DNA of 49,216 bases from Hydrogenovibrio sp. (GCA_015484555.1 WFMZ01000057.1:1-49216), one strand, 5' to 3'; positions 36,457 through 46,480 are shown, numbered from the stretch's first letter. Notes: generated by a model from the sequence alone, not told the origin. Program-made: numbers and translations.

Positions 36457-37022
36457 TAAACTAAACTTTGGCCAAATTGAGAAATAGAACCGACTACGAT
36501 AATTTGGGTAAGTTTAATCACCAATATTGCCACCATAGGCGAAAAGTCTAAGCCACCCATAGGGGGAATAAATCGTTGAAAGGGGGCTAATATAGGTTCA
36601 GCCATTTGAAAGAAAATAGCCGTATTTGGGTTATAGCCTGGACTCACCCAGCTTAGAATTATTTGAATAACAATTAACCAAAACATAATGTCTAACATTT
36701 GGTTCATAATTTCAGTGATGGAAGCGATAGCAATAAGCATCGGGCTATAAGGGTTGCCGGTTAAGTAACCTAGCGATACCACAAACACCGCCTGTATTAA
36801 TAATGCCACAAATATCGCAGTGGTATCCCAACGTGCGCTGGCAGGTATAATTTTTTGAAAAGGCATGCACAGTGGGTTAGTGACCTTGGCAACAAACTTT
36901 ACAATGGGTTGGTTCCAGCTTATGTAAGTGGCTTTTAAGAAAAAACGTAACAGTAGAACGAACACCACCATGCCAACAATAAACTGCAATAAAAATAATC
37001 CGCCTTGACCAACTGGTGTCAT
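36456..37022 (-). CDS. yggT: YggT family membrane protein
   Basis: The 188-residue product has two YGGT repeats, each with two hydrophobic helices (about 10-30 and 60-85; 105-125 and 160-182), and an internal repeat of the SWxxP-type loop. YggT proteins have been linked with osmotic tolerance and membrane protein organisation but are poorly defined. It shares one base with metX, so the genes are coupled. proC normally sits directly next to it; here a 533-base repeat-rich gap intervenes. Confidence 0.93.
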   Translation of the reverse strand: MTPVGQGGLFLLQFIVGMVVFVLLLRFFLKATYISWNQPIVKFVAKVTNPLCMPFQKIIPASARWDTTAIFVALLIQAVFVVSLGYLTGNPYSPMLIAIASITEIMNQMLDIMFWLIVIQIILSWVSPGYNPNTAIFFQMAEPILAPFQRFIPPMGGLDFSPMVAILVIKLTQIIVVGSISQFGQSLV

Positions 37023-37096
37023 CTAGCACACTCCCAAAAAATGAATAACAATAATGAAGAGTATTTTATACGCAAACCGCTTACAAAGCGAAGACT

Positions 37097-37118
37097 TAAA
37101 TGGGGACGCTACCCTTTT
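37097..37118 (+). repeat. Family B repeat copy
   Basis: TAAATGGGGACGCTACCCTT with one base changed from the consensus, upstream of yggT. Confidence 0.85.
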
Positions 37119-37195
37119 ACGCCCCTTTTATGTGGTTTATTATTTAATGTGGACTTAGCAACGGCTTTTCAATGCTTAAAACACTGGCTATAAAA

Positions 37196-37213
37196 GTATA
37201 AAAGGGGACGCGG
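37196..37213 (+). repeat. Family B repeat, truncated copy next to the IS30 remnant
   Basis: AAAAGGGGACGC followed by GGTGG instead of TACCC. It stops at the same base as the short copy at 17948-17962. Confidence 0.8.
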
Positions 37214-37218
37214 TGGCT

Positions 37219-37353
37219 TCAAGTTCCAAGCGCAACAGCCCCTATATGTTTTGCAAGAATCGGTTCAATCAACTCTTTCGGCGTATCAAAATCAAACCTC
37301 TTTCTCGGTCCAGTATTCAATTTTCTAGCTATTTTATCTAAATCGTTTTGAAT
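37219..37353 (-). pseudogene. C-terminal remnant of an IS30-family transposase
   Basis: Read on the minus strand, about 44 residues end at a TGA at 37219: DKIARKLNTGPRKRFDFDTP followed by a short tail ending VALGT. This matches the C-terminal end of IS30 transposases, which carry a conserved LNxRPRKxxxxxTPxEV segment. The expected Arg in NTRPRK is Gly here. All upstream parts, including the DDE core, are missing, and no open frame continues. A truncated family B repeat abuts one end and a family B repeat the other. Confidence 0.8.
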
Positions 37354-37375
37354 AAAAGAGGACGCTACCCTTTAT
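37352..37375 (+). repeat. Family B repeat copy abutting the IS30 remnant
   Basis: ATAAAAGAGGACGCTACCCT, one base changed from consensus, joined directly to the 5' edge of the transposase remnant. Confidence 0.85.
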
Positions 37376-37460
37376 TTAACCTCTTATTTCATTTTGGCTT
37401 TGAAGCTGTTTTTGAAGGCTTAAATGAGGGAAGGGGCTTATTAAAGTCTCTAGCAACCTT

Positions 37461-37507
37461 AAAAATCGCCAGGGGTGGTATCGGGTTACCCACCCCTGGC
37501 GATTTTT
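37461..37507. repeat. Family A perfect inverted pair, possible proC terminator
   Basis: Arms AAAAATCGCCAGGGGTGG (37461-37478) and its exact complement (37490-37507) form an 18-base stem with an 11-base loop. Both strands end the stem in five T. It lies about 50 nt after the proC stop and would work as a terminator in either direction. Confidence 0.92.
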
Positions 37508-37555
37508 AGCTTTGTGGGGTTAATGTCACATCCTTTTTAAAAAGAGGCGGCTTTA

Positions 37556-38410
37556 CTATTCTAAAGAAGCAGGCGGTTTATTGGTGTTGGCAATAGCCAG
37601 TTCATCTGCTAATTGGTTTGCTCGGTTCTTAGCCGCTAACATGGCTTGTGCCACAATATTCGGTAGCTTATTGGCTTCGAAAGAGTTTATGGCCTGTTCA
37701 GTTGTACCGTTGGGCGAGGTCACTTTTTGGCGTAATATTTGGCAAGAATCGGCGCTTTCTAATGCCATTTTAGCCGCACCAAATGCTGTTTGAATAGTGA
37801 GCAATTTAGCCGTAGATTCACTTAATCCCATGTTTTCAGCCGCCTGTTGCATGGATTCCATAAATAGAAAATAGTAGGCAGGGCCAGAACCTGACAGGGC
37901 GGTAACGGTATCAATGTCATCATCGGAATCTACCCAAACGGCAACGCCGACGGCTCTTAATATATTTTCAGCATCAGACTTTTGCTCGGCAGACACCTGT
38001 TTATTGGCAACCAAACCGGTTGCGCCGGTTTGAATCATGGCAGGAGTATTCGGCATGCAGCGCACCACCGCACAGTTGTCGCCTAACCAACGGTTAATGT
38101 CTTCACTACGAACCCCTGCGGCAACAGAAATAACCAAAGGCTTGTGCTTAACCACGCTGGCTTCAATGTCAGCGCAGACTTCGGCTAACACTTGGGGTTT
38201 AACGGCTAGCACGACAATATCAGCTTGTTGAATGGCTTCGGCATTGTGTTCAAAACAATGAATACCTAAGGTTTGGCTAACCTGCTGGCGGTTGTCGGCA
38301 GAAGGGCTGGTGGCGGTTAATTTTTCAGTTGGGTAACCGCTGGCCAGCAGGCCTTTAATTAAACTGATTGCCATGTTACCTGCGCCAATAAAAGTAATAT
38401 TTTTGTTCAT
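37556..38410 (-). CDS. proC: Pyrroline-5-carboxylate reductase
   Basis: ProC makes proline from pyrroline-5-carboxylate using NAD(P)H. The 284-residue product starts with ITFIGAGNMAISLIKGLL, the Rossmann loop, and has VVLAVKPQ, VRCMPNTPAMI and the C-terminal signature TALSGSGPAYYFLFME. It stands alone, with a family A hairpin after it, although proC is usually flanked by yggS and yggT in this bacterial group. Confidence 0.97.
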   Translation of the reverse strand: MNKNITFIGAGNMAISLIKGLLASGYPTEKLTATSPSADNRQQVSQTLGIHCFEHNAEAIQQADIVVLAVKPQVLAEVCADIEASVVKHKPLVISVAAGVRSEDINRWLGDNCAVVRCMPNTPAMIQTGATGLVANKQVSAEQKSDAENILRAVGVAVWVDSDDDIDTVTALSGSGPAYYFLFMESMQQAAENMGLSESTAKLLTIQTAFGAAKMALESADSCQILRQKVTSPNGTTEQAINSFEANKLPNIVAQAMLAAKNRANQLADELAIANTNKPPASLE

Positions 38411-38440
38411 GATAATCCTTTAAAATGGGTTGAAGCTGGG

Positions 38441-38467
38441 TTAAAAAAGGGTAGCGTCCCCTTTTAA
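38441..38467 (-). repeat. Family B repeat, reverse copy
   Basis: TTAAAAAAGGGTAGCGTCCC followed by CTTTT, between proC and the chemoreceptor gene, just upstream of proC. Confidence 0.9.
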
Positions 38468-38486
38468 GGGTTTTGGTGCTAAAAGC

Positions 38487-38511
38487 AAAAATCACCCGAA
38501 GGTGATTTTAG
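38487..38511 (-). terminator. Intrinsic terminator after the chemoreceptor gene
   Basis: TAAAATCACC-TTCG-GGTGATTTTT on the minus strand, a tetraloop hairpin with a T-run, about 22 nt after the stop. Confidence 0.9.
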
Positions 38512-38532
38512 TTGAAAGAGGTTGATTCAATA

Positions 38533-41349
38533 TTAGAATTCGCCCCATTCATCTCCTTGTCCTAGTTTAGGTTGGCTAGGGGCAGGGGTTTGTAATGCCT
38601 CTGTTGGCTTAGCGACAGCAGGGGCTTTAGCTGCCGTTCTTGCCTGTACTTTTGGCGCAGGCGTTGAGGTTGCCGCTCTTTGCGTTGGTTTAGACTCTGA
38701 TTTAGGTGTTGGCTTTGGTGCGGCAACGGCTGGCTGGCTTGCGAGCTGTGGTGAGGTTGTTGATGTTTGTTTGATCAAGTCTTTCTCGAATGCATCAATT
38801 AAATCCATTATGCCATCACTCTTCGCTTCTAGTTTATTGGCTTCCTTAATGGCTTTTTCCATGTCGCCAATATCTTTTAGGTCAAGAATACTACCAATAA
38901 AGCTGTGTAGCTCTAGGTGTCCTTTTTCTAACGCTTGGTAAGAAGCTAGGCCTGCGTGGATTTTACCATCACCATAAAGCCATAGACCTAGCGCACACTT
39001 AGTGCCGTCCGCAGCGGTCTCTCTTGGGAAGACTGTTTCTACATCATTTAGGTAGGCTAGGACATTTACACGCCAAGTGCGGTGTGCACGTTTTGCAGCC
39101 GCTAAATCTAACCCGCCTGTTTGTTGCGGTGTAGCAACTCTAGACAGTGCTTCAGGGGTATGAAAGGCATTAATTGTATTTTCCATGTTAGCAGACAAGG
39201 TATCTAGTGAAATAGCGGTTTGGGTTGACTCTTCCACCAAGCTTGCATTTTGCTGCACAGCGCCATCAATACTGGTAATAGCCTGGTTGACTTGTGATAC
39301 GCCAATAGACTGTTCTTTACTAGAAGTGGCAATTTCTTCGGTAATTTGGTTAGTGCGGTTAATGGCTTCGACAATGTCGGTTAAAGCTGAACCAGAGTTC
39401 TTAACTTGAACAGACCCTTCGTCAACCTTTTTAACGGTATCTTCAATCAGGCCACGAATATCTTTCGCCGCATCGGCAGACTTACCTGCCAAGGCTCTTA
39501 CTTCACCGGCTACAACGGCAAAGCCTCGACCATGATCGCCGGCTCTTGCCGCTTCAACCGCCGCGTTAAGCGCGAGTAAGTTGGTTTGGAAGGCTATGCT
39601 GTCAATTAAGCTGATAATGTCGTTAATTTTTTGGCTAGACTCATGAATTTGTTCCATAGATTGAATGGCCTGCTCCATAACTTTAACACTGGCATGTGCT
39701 TTTTGTGCAGTATCGTGCGTGGCTTCGGTCGCTTGCTGGGCATTGTCAGAGTTTTGCTGAACCGCAGAGGTGATTTGTTCCATGCTCGCTGCGGTTTCTT
39801 CTAGTGCCGCGGCTTGTTCTTGAGTTCGGTCATTTAAGCTCGTGCTTGAACGCCCAATATCAACCGCGCCAGCCTTGACTGACGTAATGGCTTGTTTGGT
39901 TTGACCAATTAAAGAGCTGGTATTGTCAATAGCCACATTCATGGCAGTTTTAAGTAGGTCAAAGCGGCCGAACATGTTGGACGTTATTTTAGCGTTAAAG
40001 TTACCCTTAGCCACTTCAATTCCCATTAATATGGCTTCGTTGATAGGGGTTTCTACCGAGGCCAATAGTTCGTTGATTTGGGTAGCAATTTCTTTGGCAA
40101 GACCCTCTACACTGTTAAGGTCAATTTTTTGATCAAAAATACCTTCTGCAGCTAGGTGAATGGTTTTACCAATATTTTGTACCAGCATGACATCTTGTGT
40201 TTTATCTCTCCATTCGGCTAATAGACCTACTCGAAGCTTGTTACGGTTGTAAATAGGGCTAATAATTAATTCAATATGAGTATTACCAATTACAATTTCA
40301 GATACTAAACGTTTATCTAAATCTTTTAATATATTACGTTTTTTGGCGGGTGTGTGGTGAAATACATCAATATTGGTACCGACTAAATTTTTCGCTTTAA
40401 AGTCCGGTAATACGGTTTGAATGGTAGATTCGGTCGCTTCCAAGAACTGCTGTAAGCCATCATTTAAGAAGGTGATTTCTAGGTTGTTGTCGGTGATCAT
40501 GATATTAGAAGAGCTCATGTGAATGGCCTCTTCCAGTTGTTTTGATTTATCCAACTGCTCTAGTGCTTTTTCTTCTAAGTAACGCGTATTAATGGCGACT
40601 GAAATAACACTGTTGGCCTTGCGGCCATAGTAGGTGTCGTTATCACCAGAGGTAAAGTTAATCTTTTCAAGTGAGGAAATTCGAAGTATATCCTGGTTAA
40701 GCTGATTTACTTTGTTGGACGATATTCGCGCAAGAGCATAAGCGGGAAGGATAAAGAATAGGGCAACGCCTAAGGCTTCCCAAATAGGGGTGTTGCCTAA
40801 ATAGTCGGTAATGGCTAACGGAATGATACCTGTAAACAGCATTATTATTAATAACTGGTTATGAGGTTTAAGCTTGCGGATAGGGTTGAGTGCAGCCCAA
40901 CGAATACCAGTATAAATTTTAGCATTTTGTATTTTAGCTTTACCACTAGCAATTTGCTTATAGGCTATAGAAGCGGCCGATATTTCGGCCTTGGTTGCCA
41001 GGGTTCTATAAGATAAATAAGCGACCACTTTTTGGTTTTTAAAAATTGGCGTTATGTTGGCTCTAACCCAGTAAAAGCCACCATCTTTACGGCGGTTTTT
41101 GACAATTTGAGACCAGGTTCCACCCTTGCTAATAGTGTGCCAAAGATCTTTAAATACGGCGGCAGGAACGTCTGGGTGTCTAACCAAGCTATGGGCTTCA
41201 CCGACCAGTTCATCTCGGGTAAAGCCACTGGCAAGTTCAAAAGAATCATTCACTTCAAGAATGGTGCCATGAAGGTCTGTTTTGGTCACTAAAGTGACGC
41301 CATCAGGAATAATATATTCTTCATTCGTAACAGGTTGGTTGTCTCTCAT
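38533..41349 (-). CDS. Aer-like methyl-accepting chemotaxis protein with PAS-FAD, second PAS, CZB domain and tether
   Basis: A 938-residue chemoreceptor. Domain order: Aer-type PAS (about 10-115) with VRHPDVP, a later [13 protein letters not shown] and YWVRAN, which match the FAD-binding residues of Aer; two membrane helices (about 165-210); a second PAS (about 268-400); a HAMP-like region; the signalling domain with [20 protein letters not shown]; a CZB zinc domain with [16 protein letters not shown] and HLELH; and a Pro/Ala-rich tail ending EWGEF. The last five residues fit the CheR/CheB docking pentapeptide (xWxxF). It probably senses redox state plus zinc or hypochlorite. Strong ribosome site (AGGATGAG). 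Followed by a terminator. Confidence 0.93.
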   Translation of the reverse strand: MRDNQPVTNEEYIIPDGVTLVTKTDLHGTILEVNDSFELASGFTRDELVGEAHSLVRHPDVPAAVFKDLWHTISKGGTWSQIVKNRRKDGGFYWVRANITPIFKNQKVVAYLSYRTLATKAEISAASIAYKQIASGKAKIQNAKIYTGIRWAALNPIRKLKPHNQLLIIMLFTGIIPLAITDYLGNTPIWEALGVALFFILPAYALARISSNKVNQLNQDILRISSLEKINFTSGDNDTYYGRKANSVISVAINTRYLEEKALEQLDKSKQLEEAIHMSSSNIMITDNNLEITFLNDGLQQFLEATESTIQTVLPDFKAKNLVGTNIDVFHHTPAKKRNILKDLDKRLVSEIVIGNTHIELIISPIYNRNKLRVGLLAEWRDKTQDVMLVQNIGKTIHLAAEGIFDQKIDLNSVEGLAKEIATQINELLASVETPINEAILMGIEVAKGNFNAKITSNMFGRFDLLKTAMNVAIDNTSSLIGQTKQAITSVKAGAVDIGRSSTSLNDRTQEQAAALEETAASMEQITSAVQQNSDNAQQATEATHDTAQKAHASVKVMEQAIQSMEQIHESSQKINDIISLIDSIAFQTNLLALNAAVEAARAGDHGRGFAVVAGEVRALAGKSADAAKDIRGLIEDTVKKVDEGSVQVKNSGSALTDIVEAINRTNQITEEIATSSKEQSIGVSQVNQAITSIDGAVQQNASLVEESTQTAISLDTLSANMENTINAFHTPEALSRVATPQQTGGLDLAAAKRAHRTWRVNVLAYLNDVETVFPRETAADGTKCALGLWLYGDGKIHAGLASYQALEKGHLELHSFIGSILDLKDIGDMEKAIKEANKLEAKSDGIMDLIDAFEKDLIKQTSTTSPQLASQPAVAAPKPTPKSESKPTQRAATSTPAPKVQARTAAKAPAVAKPTEALQTPAPSQPKLGQGDEWGEF

Positions 41350-41462
41350 CTATCTCATCCTCTTAAAAAGCAAATAGTTGCCTATTAAATACCGACGCTT
41401 TAATACGCCTTTTTATATAAAATAACTTTACACTAAACTACAGAAACTTTAAAACAATATTT

Positions 41463-42161
41463 ATGAAATATTTATTTTTGCCTTCAAATTGTAAACAATT
41501 TAAGAAAACATGGGTCATCTTGGCCGGTGGTGGTTCGGTTCGTTTTGGCAAGGCCACTAAAGCGCTGGCTTTGCTAAAGGGTTTGTCATTGGTACAAAGG
41601 GTGGTTATTGCCGGGCAACAACAGGCTGATCATGTTTACCTTAATGTTCATACTGGGTTAGCAAGCAATGAACGCCATGAAAGCCTAGAAACATCTGAAG
41701 AATCTAAAACTAGAGCCTTAGACTTAAAGGCCTATCAAGCTTTAGGCGTACCTTTGCTTGAAGAGTTGCCCCCGTTTCACCAAGGCCCTTTAGGGGGCAT
41801 GGCTTCTGCCTGGCAACAGCTTTCAGATGATTGGCTGTTATTTTCCCCATGTGATAGCCCTTTTTTACCGACTAATCTTTATGTAAAGTTACAACAAGCG
41901 CTTCAAGCAGGGACTATGCCACTTGCGGTGGTTCATGATGGCGAACGTATGCAGCCTTTATATTGTTTAATGCACCGTTCTTTATTAGCATCACTACAAA
42001 ATGCGATTACTGAAGGTCAGCTAAGTGTTAAGCGTTGGATAGCGGGTGAAGACCATGTTGAAGTGGACTTTAGTGACCAAGCTTCTTCATTTGTGAATAT
42101 AAATACGCCACAAGATTTAGCTAAAATAGAAGGTACAATGTTATTAATATCAAAGCATTAG
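41463..42161 (+). CDS. mobA: Molybdenum cofactor guanylyltransferase
   Basis: MobA attaches GMP to molybdopterin to form the cofactor of DMSO-reductase-family enzymes. The 232-residue product shows the nucleotide loop ILAGGGSVRFGKATKAL, GPLGGMASAW, FSPCDSPFLP and the C-terminal VNINTPQDLAKIE, all matching MobA. An insertion of about 30 residues lies near 65-95 between the first two motifs. No clear ribosome site precedes the ATG at 41463, so the true start could be slightly downstream. It is divergent from the chemoreceptor. Confidence 0.92.
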   Translation: MKYLFLPSNCKQFKKTWVILAGGGSVRFGKATKALALLKGLSLVQRVVIAGQQQADHVYLNVHTGLASNERHESLETSEESKTRALDLKAYQALGVPLLEELPPFHQGPLGGMASAWQQLSDDWLLFSPCDSPFLPTNLYVKLQQALQAGTMPLAVVHDGERMQPLYCLMHRSLLASLQNAITEGQLSVKRWIAGEDHVEVDFSDQASSFVNINTPQDLAKIEGTMLLISKH

Positions 42162-42272
42162 TTATATTTGACTAAAGTTTGTTAGGGGGTCGCCGTTACA
42201 AAAAATAATGAAACTATTTGTCTATTTTTTAAGCTAAAATGATGGCAGAATATAATTTTAAGGAAGTGAGTT

Positions 42273-43310
42273 ATGTCTAATTTTATTCAACCTAATGCAG
42301 GAAACCTGGCTAGTTTACTAGGGAAATCAAAAGAAGCGAGTAATCCTTTACAAGACTTGATGCAGAAGAAGCAAGAGGCGGATAACCTAGCCAAAGAAAT
42401 GGCGCTTCCGCCTCATAAAAAGGCACCTGGAAAGTCGGCTGATCAGTTTTCGCCATCAGCACAAGGTTTACAGGCAGCATCTATGTCAGCCAGTTCTCAG
42501 TCGGCTTATTCTTATAGCCAAACCATGAGTTTAACGTTAGAAACTAAGGAAGGCGATGTGGTTAAGGTCGACTTTAGACAGTTGTATGCTCACTATAAAG
42601 AAGAAAAAACACAACAGTCTGCTGAAATGAGCCCAAAAGGCGCAAAGTATTTTGACAGTAAAAAATCTATGGAAGCGACTTCTTTTGAAGAACGTTTTGG
42701 TTTTTCGGTAAAGGGTAGCTTAAACAAAGATGAGCTAGCCGCTGTTTATGACGTGTTTAAACAGGTTGATGAACTGGCGACGAATTTTTTTGATGGTAAT
42801 GTCGAGCAAGCCTTTCAAAAAGCCGTGAATATGGGGGTTGATTTTGGTCAGTTGAAAAGCGTGAATTTAAATCTACAACAAACAGAAACCATGGCAACAG
42901 GCCAACAGCAGGCGGCGGCTTACAAAGGGGTTGAACAAGGTGTTGCGGGTTCAGGGGCTGAAAACACTTCCAATAAGGGTGGCAATATTGCAGATTTACC
43001 GCCTTATTTACAAAAAATGCAGGATGTCATTGCCCGTTTAGACGAGCAGTTTACAGAAGCCCGCAGTACGATGGAAAACTTTATGGCAACGGTGAATGCC
43101 AGCCGCTACCCTGATCAAGGTAATGTGCCAACTTGGTTAGACCGTATTCGTGAATTTCATGATGCGCTCCTTGCAAAAGCAAACCTAGACCCTGCAACGG
43201 CAAAACCTGTGGTAAGTGATGCGGGTTTAAAAAATACCGCTTCAGCGAAGGCAGTCGATAGTGCCGCTAAGGTAGTTGTACCCAGTAAAGAAGTGGCTGA
43301 TATTAAATAG
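42273..43310 (+). CDS. DUF5610-like protein of unknown function
   Basis: The 345-residue product has no signal peptide or membrane segment. A disordered Ser/Gln/Ala-rich N terminus (1-90) leads to a segment SYSQTMSLTLETKEGDVVKVDF and, after about 40 residues, ERFGFSVKGSLNKDELAAVY and a helical region. This pattern resembles DUF5610 proteins; I recall the family only by its motif and give no function. The C-terminal quarter is Ala/Lys-rich. A good ribosome site (AAGGAAG) precedes the ATG, and a terminator follows the stop. Confidence 0.8.
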   Translation: MSNFIQPNAGNLASLLGKSKEASNPLQDLMQKKQEADNLAKEMALPPHKKAPGKSADQFSPSAQGLQAASMSASSQSAYSYSQTMSLTLETKEGDVVKVDFRQLYAHYKEEKTQQSAEMSPKGAKYFDSKKSMEATSFEERFGFSVKGSLNKDELAAVYDVFKQVDELATNFFDGNVEQAFQKAVNMGVDFGQLKSVNLNLQQTETMATGQQQAAAYKGVEQGVAGSGAENTSNKGGNIADLPPYLQKMQDVIARLDEQFTEARSTMENFMATVNASRYPDQGNVPTWLDRIREFHDALLAKANLDPATAKPVVSDAGLKNTASAKAVDSAAKVVVPSKEVADIK

Positions 43311-43331
43311 CCTTTTTTCAATCACGCAATC

Positions 43332-43360
43332 AAAAACTCGCTTGATGGCGAGTTTTTTTT
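43332..43360 (+). terminator. Intrinsic terminator after the DUF5610-like gene
   Basis: AAAACTCGC-TTGATG-GCGAGTTTTTTTT, a 9-base stem with eight T. Confidence 0.95.
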
Positions 43361-43507
43361 GCCCATAGATTCAATTATTGATTGTTATATTTGCGTAAAC
43401 ATCGTTATAGTGAAGGTCTGTCTAATAGTGGTTTGGCTAAATTGAAACCCATAAATGCTTAGGTAGGTTGCGTTTACAATACTGTATATAAAATAAACGG
43501 ATGGTCT

Positions 43508-45106
43508 ATGGATACCTTTAAACACCAATTTATAACGGCCACGCTTGTCTTGGTGGTGGCAATAGCCCTGCTAGCTCTTGAATACCCGAATGCTATTTGG
43601 GCTTATGTCTTGATACTGCCGGTGGTGGGCGTGGGTATTTTTGATATGTGGCAAAAGCAGCATACCATTTTAAGGTTATACCCCGTTATTGGGCACTTAA
43701 GATTTTTATTTGAAGCTATACGCCCAGAAATTCAACAATATTTTGTAGAAGACGATACCAATGGTGCGCCTATTAATCGAGAGTTTCGATCTTTAGTATA
43801 CCAACGCGCTAAAGGTCAGCGAGATACGCGTGCGTTTGGTACCCAGTTTGATGTGAACCGAGTGGGATATGAATGGACCAATCATTCCATTTTCCCCGAA
43901 GAACTTTCTGTTGAGGAACCACGTGTTATTTATGGCGAAGGGCGATGTCGCCAACCCTATTCGGCTTCAATGGTGAACATTTCTGCCATGAGCTATGGTG
44001 CTTTAAGTCCGAATGCAATTCGTGCTTTAAACCTAGGTGCCAAGCTAGGAAACTTTTACCATAATACAGGAGAAGGCGGCATAAGCCCTTTCCATTTAGA
44101 GCATGAAGGTGATTTAGTGTGGCAAATTGGAACAGGTTATTTTGGTTGCCGAACAAAAGCAGGTAAATTTGACAGAGAAGCATTTGCTAAAAATGCCCAA
44201 CGTGAAACCATAAAAATGATAGAAATTAAGCTTTCACAAGGTGCAAAGCCGGGGCATGGCGGTTTGTTGCCAGGCAAAAAAGTATCTGCACAAGTGGCTG
44301 AAATAAGAGGGGTTGAAGAAGGAAAAGACGTGGTATCACCGCCGATGCACTCAGCTTTCAGTTCACCCATAGAGTTGTTAGGTTTTATTGCTGAATTACG
44401 CGAAATATCTGGCAAACCCGTGGGTTTTAAGCTTTCGGTGGGCAAGCCAGATGAAATACTGGCCGTGTGTAAAGCCATGTTAGCCACCAATATTGTGCCA
44501 GACTTTATTACCGTAGATGGCGGAGAAGGCGGAACAGGTGCCGCGCCTATTGAATTTGCCAACTCGGTTGGCACCCCTTTGCGGGAAGCTTTAGGCATTA
44601 TCAATTCTTGCTTGGTGGGTTACGGTTTACGAGACCAAATTAAAATTATTGCCTCGGGTAAAGTGTTATCGGCATTTCATGTTTATAGAGCCTTTGCACT
44701 GGGAGCCGATGCCGTTAACTCTGCAAGAGGCATGATGTTAGCGCTAGGTTGTATTCAATCTAAATATTGTAATACTGACAAATGTCCAACCGGTGTTGCA
44801 ACCCAAAATAAAGTGCGTAACGATGCGCTTGATGTGTGTACTAAATCTCAAAGAGTTGCTAACTTCCAAAGCTCAATGGTCTATCATTTTCGTAAAATAT
44901 TAGGAGCAACCGGGAAGCGTTATCCGAGTGAAATTAATGGCTATGATGTGCATCGAAGAATTAGCCAAACTGAAACCGCCAGCTTTGCTGAAATTTACCC
45001 TGTTTTGGAAGAGGGCTGTTTATTGCATGAGCAAAGTGTCCCTAAAGAATGGTTGTACTACTGGCATAAAGCTCATGCGAGCAGTTGGCACCAGGATAAT
45101 AAATGA
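43508..45106 (+). CDS. FMN-binding glutamate synthase family protein
   Basis: The 532-residue product has an N-terminal hydrophobic segment (about 8-50, probably two membrane helices) and a large domain like the FMN/iron-sulfur part of glutamate synthase. It shows GEGGISPFHLEHEGDLVWQIG, a GGEGGTGAAP flavin loop, and the cysteine cluster CNTDKCPTG for a 3Fe-4S centre. It lacks the glutaminase domain, so it is not a complete GltB. Its TGA overlaps the ATG of the DUF1800 gene (ATGA), so the two are coupled. Reaction unknown. Confidence 0.9.
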   Translation: MDTFKHQFITATLVLVVAIALLALEYPNAIWAYVLILPVVGVGIFDMWQKQHTILRLYPVIGHLRFLFEAIRPEIQQYFVEDDTNGAPINREFRSLVYQRAKGQRDTRAFGTQFDVNRVGYEWTNHSIFPEELSVEEPRVIYGEGRCRQPYSASMVNISAMSYGALSPNAIRALNLGAKLGNFYHNTGEGGISPFHLEHEGDLVWQIGTGYFGCRTKAGKFDREAFAKNAQRETIKMIEIKLSQGAKPGHGGLLPGKKVSAQVAEIRGVEEGKDVVSPPMHSAFSSPIELLGFIAELREISGKPVGFKLSVGKPDEILAVCKAMLATNIVPDFITVDGGEGGTGAAPIEFANSVGTPLREALGIINSCLVGYGLRDQIKIIASGKVLSAFHVYRAFALGADAVNSARGMMLALGCIQSKYCNTDKCPTGVATQNKVRNDALDVCTKSQRVANFQSSMVYHFRKILGATGKRYPSEINGYDVHRRISQTETASFAEIYPVLEEGCLLHEQSVPKEWLYYWHKAHASSWHQDNK

Positions 45107-46479
45107 GTTTGTTTAAGGTAACTGCTACATGGCCTGTTCAAACATTATTAAGCTTGGTATTTTTAGAAGGGTTTTTAATGCCTAATATGGCTTACGCACT
45201 TAGTGAAGCAGAAGCCACACACTTGCTAGGGCGTACTGGTTTTGCACCCAGTTATGCAGAAATAAAACCTTATTTACCTTTAAATAAAACGGAGGCGGTA
45301 CAGAAACGTTTGGATAGTGTTAAGACCACGGCACAAACAGCGTTGCCTTCTAATTTAAAAACCCCTTTTTCCCACTCTTATAAGTTAAAAGGGTTATCAC
45401 CTAAAGAAGCTAAAGCATTAAAGAAAGAAATTCGTTTGGAAGCTAAAGTATTACAAGTGTGGTGGCTGAATGAATGCGTGGTGACAGCAAACCCCATGGC
45501 TGAAAATTTAACGCTGTTTTGGCATAACCATTTTGTCAGTAGTGCTAGAAAAGTAAGGTTAGCCCCTTTAATGGCGCAACAAAATATCACCTTGCGACAA
45601 AATGCACTGGGTAACTATAAAGCCTTTACGCTCGCCATGTTACATGACCCCGCTATGCTGAAGTATTTAGACAATGTTAGAAATAAAAAAGGTCAGCCTA
45701 ATGAAAACCTTGCTCGAGAATTGTTAGAACTATTTACCCTGGGCGAAGGTTCTTATTCTGAACAAGATGTTAAAGAAGTGGCGCGTATTTTAACCGGCTA
45801 CAGTTTTAACTATAAAACGGGTGAATATCTATTTCAGGCGAAAAAACATGATGACGGTGTGAAGACTATTTTTGGTCAAACAGGTGCTTGGAATGTGAAA
45901 GACTTGGTTAATATCATTTTCCAACAACCTACCGCTTCAAAGTTAATTACCCAAAAAATATGGCATCATTATATTGAAGCCCCTATTGCTAAAAAAGAAC
46001 TAAATACCTTATCTAAAAACTTTGCCAAAGACTTTGAATTAAAGCCCTTGGTTCAAAGTATTTTAAACAACCCTAAGTTTTGGGCAAAGGCTGAAAGAGG
46101 GCAAAAAATTAAGTCGCCCGTTCAACTTACAGTGGGCTTAGCACGCCAGTTTTCTCTCTTGGGGTCGGGTAAAGCATTAACCCATTTGACTCGTCTAAAT
46201 AATAGTTTAGGGCAAGCTTTGTTTTACCCGCCTAATGTCAAAGGCTGGGCAGGCGGAGATCACTGGATTACAATAGAGACGCTGTTAAAAAGAAAATCCT
46301 TCATGAGTAAGATGGCTCGTGGCATGACTTTAAACAAGGCTATTTGGCAAAATAAACTGTCCCCCACACAATGGAAAACCCTATTGCTAGCGGAAAAGCC
46401 CGTGGGTAAAATTAACACAGAGACAGATGAAAAAACCGTGAAAACCAGCTTAAAAGATTTAAGTTACCAGCTTTATTAA
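45103..46479 (+). CDS. DUF1800 family protein
   Basis: The 458-residue product has a probable signal peptide (cleavage near AYA, residue 31), followed by LSEAEATHLLGRTGFAPSYAE, a common DUF1800 start, then FWHNHFVSS, and ENLARELLELFTLGEG with EVARILTGYSF. DUF1800 proteins usually pair with DUF1501 proteins and are exported. Function is not established. It overlaps the preceding gene by four bases; the DUF1501 gene lies 134 nt downstream behind two repeats. Confidence 0.9.
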   Translation: MSLFKVTATWPVQTLLSLVFLEGFLMPNMAYALSEAEATHLLGRTGFAPSYAEIKPYLPLNKTEAVQKRLDSVKTTAQTALPSNLKTPFSHSYKLKGLSPKEAKALKKEIRLEAKVLQVWWLNECVVTANPMAENLTLFWHNHFVSSARKVRLAPLMAQQNITLRQNALGNYKAFTLAMLHDPAMLKYLDNVRNKKGQPNENLARELLELFTLGEGSYSEQDVKEVARILTGYSFNYKTGEYLFQAKKHDDGVKTIFGQTGAWNVKDLVNIIFQQPTASKLITQKIWHHYIEAPIAKKELNTLSKNFAKDFELKPLVQSILNNPKFWAKAERGQKIKSPVQLTVGLARQFSLLGSGKALTHLTRLNNSLGQALFYPPNVKGWAGGDHWITIETLLKRKSFMSKMARGMTLNKAIWQNKLSPTQWKTLLLAEKPVGKINTETDEKTVKTSLKDLSYQLY

Positions 46480-46480
46480 C

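Larger units (their letters stand above)
37023..37555. other. 533-base repeat-rich gap between proC and yggT
   Basis: No intact gene. It contains three family B repeats (37097, 37196, 37352), an IS30-type transposase end (37219-37353) and a perfect family A hairpin (37461-37507). The rest is unassigned. Confidence 0.85.

Noticed and set aside
37005-37193. 62-codon plus-strand open frame upstream of yggT
   Set aside because: Its later half is made from a family B repeat, and it overlaps the yggT start; low-complexity composition and no ribosome site.
44137-44604. 155-codon minus-strand open frame inside the FMN glutamate-synthase-like gene
   Set aside because: It is antisense to the conserved flavin-binding region and shows no recognised motif.
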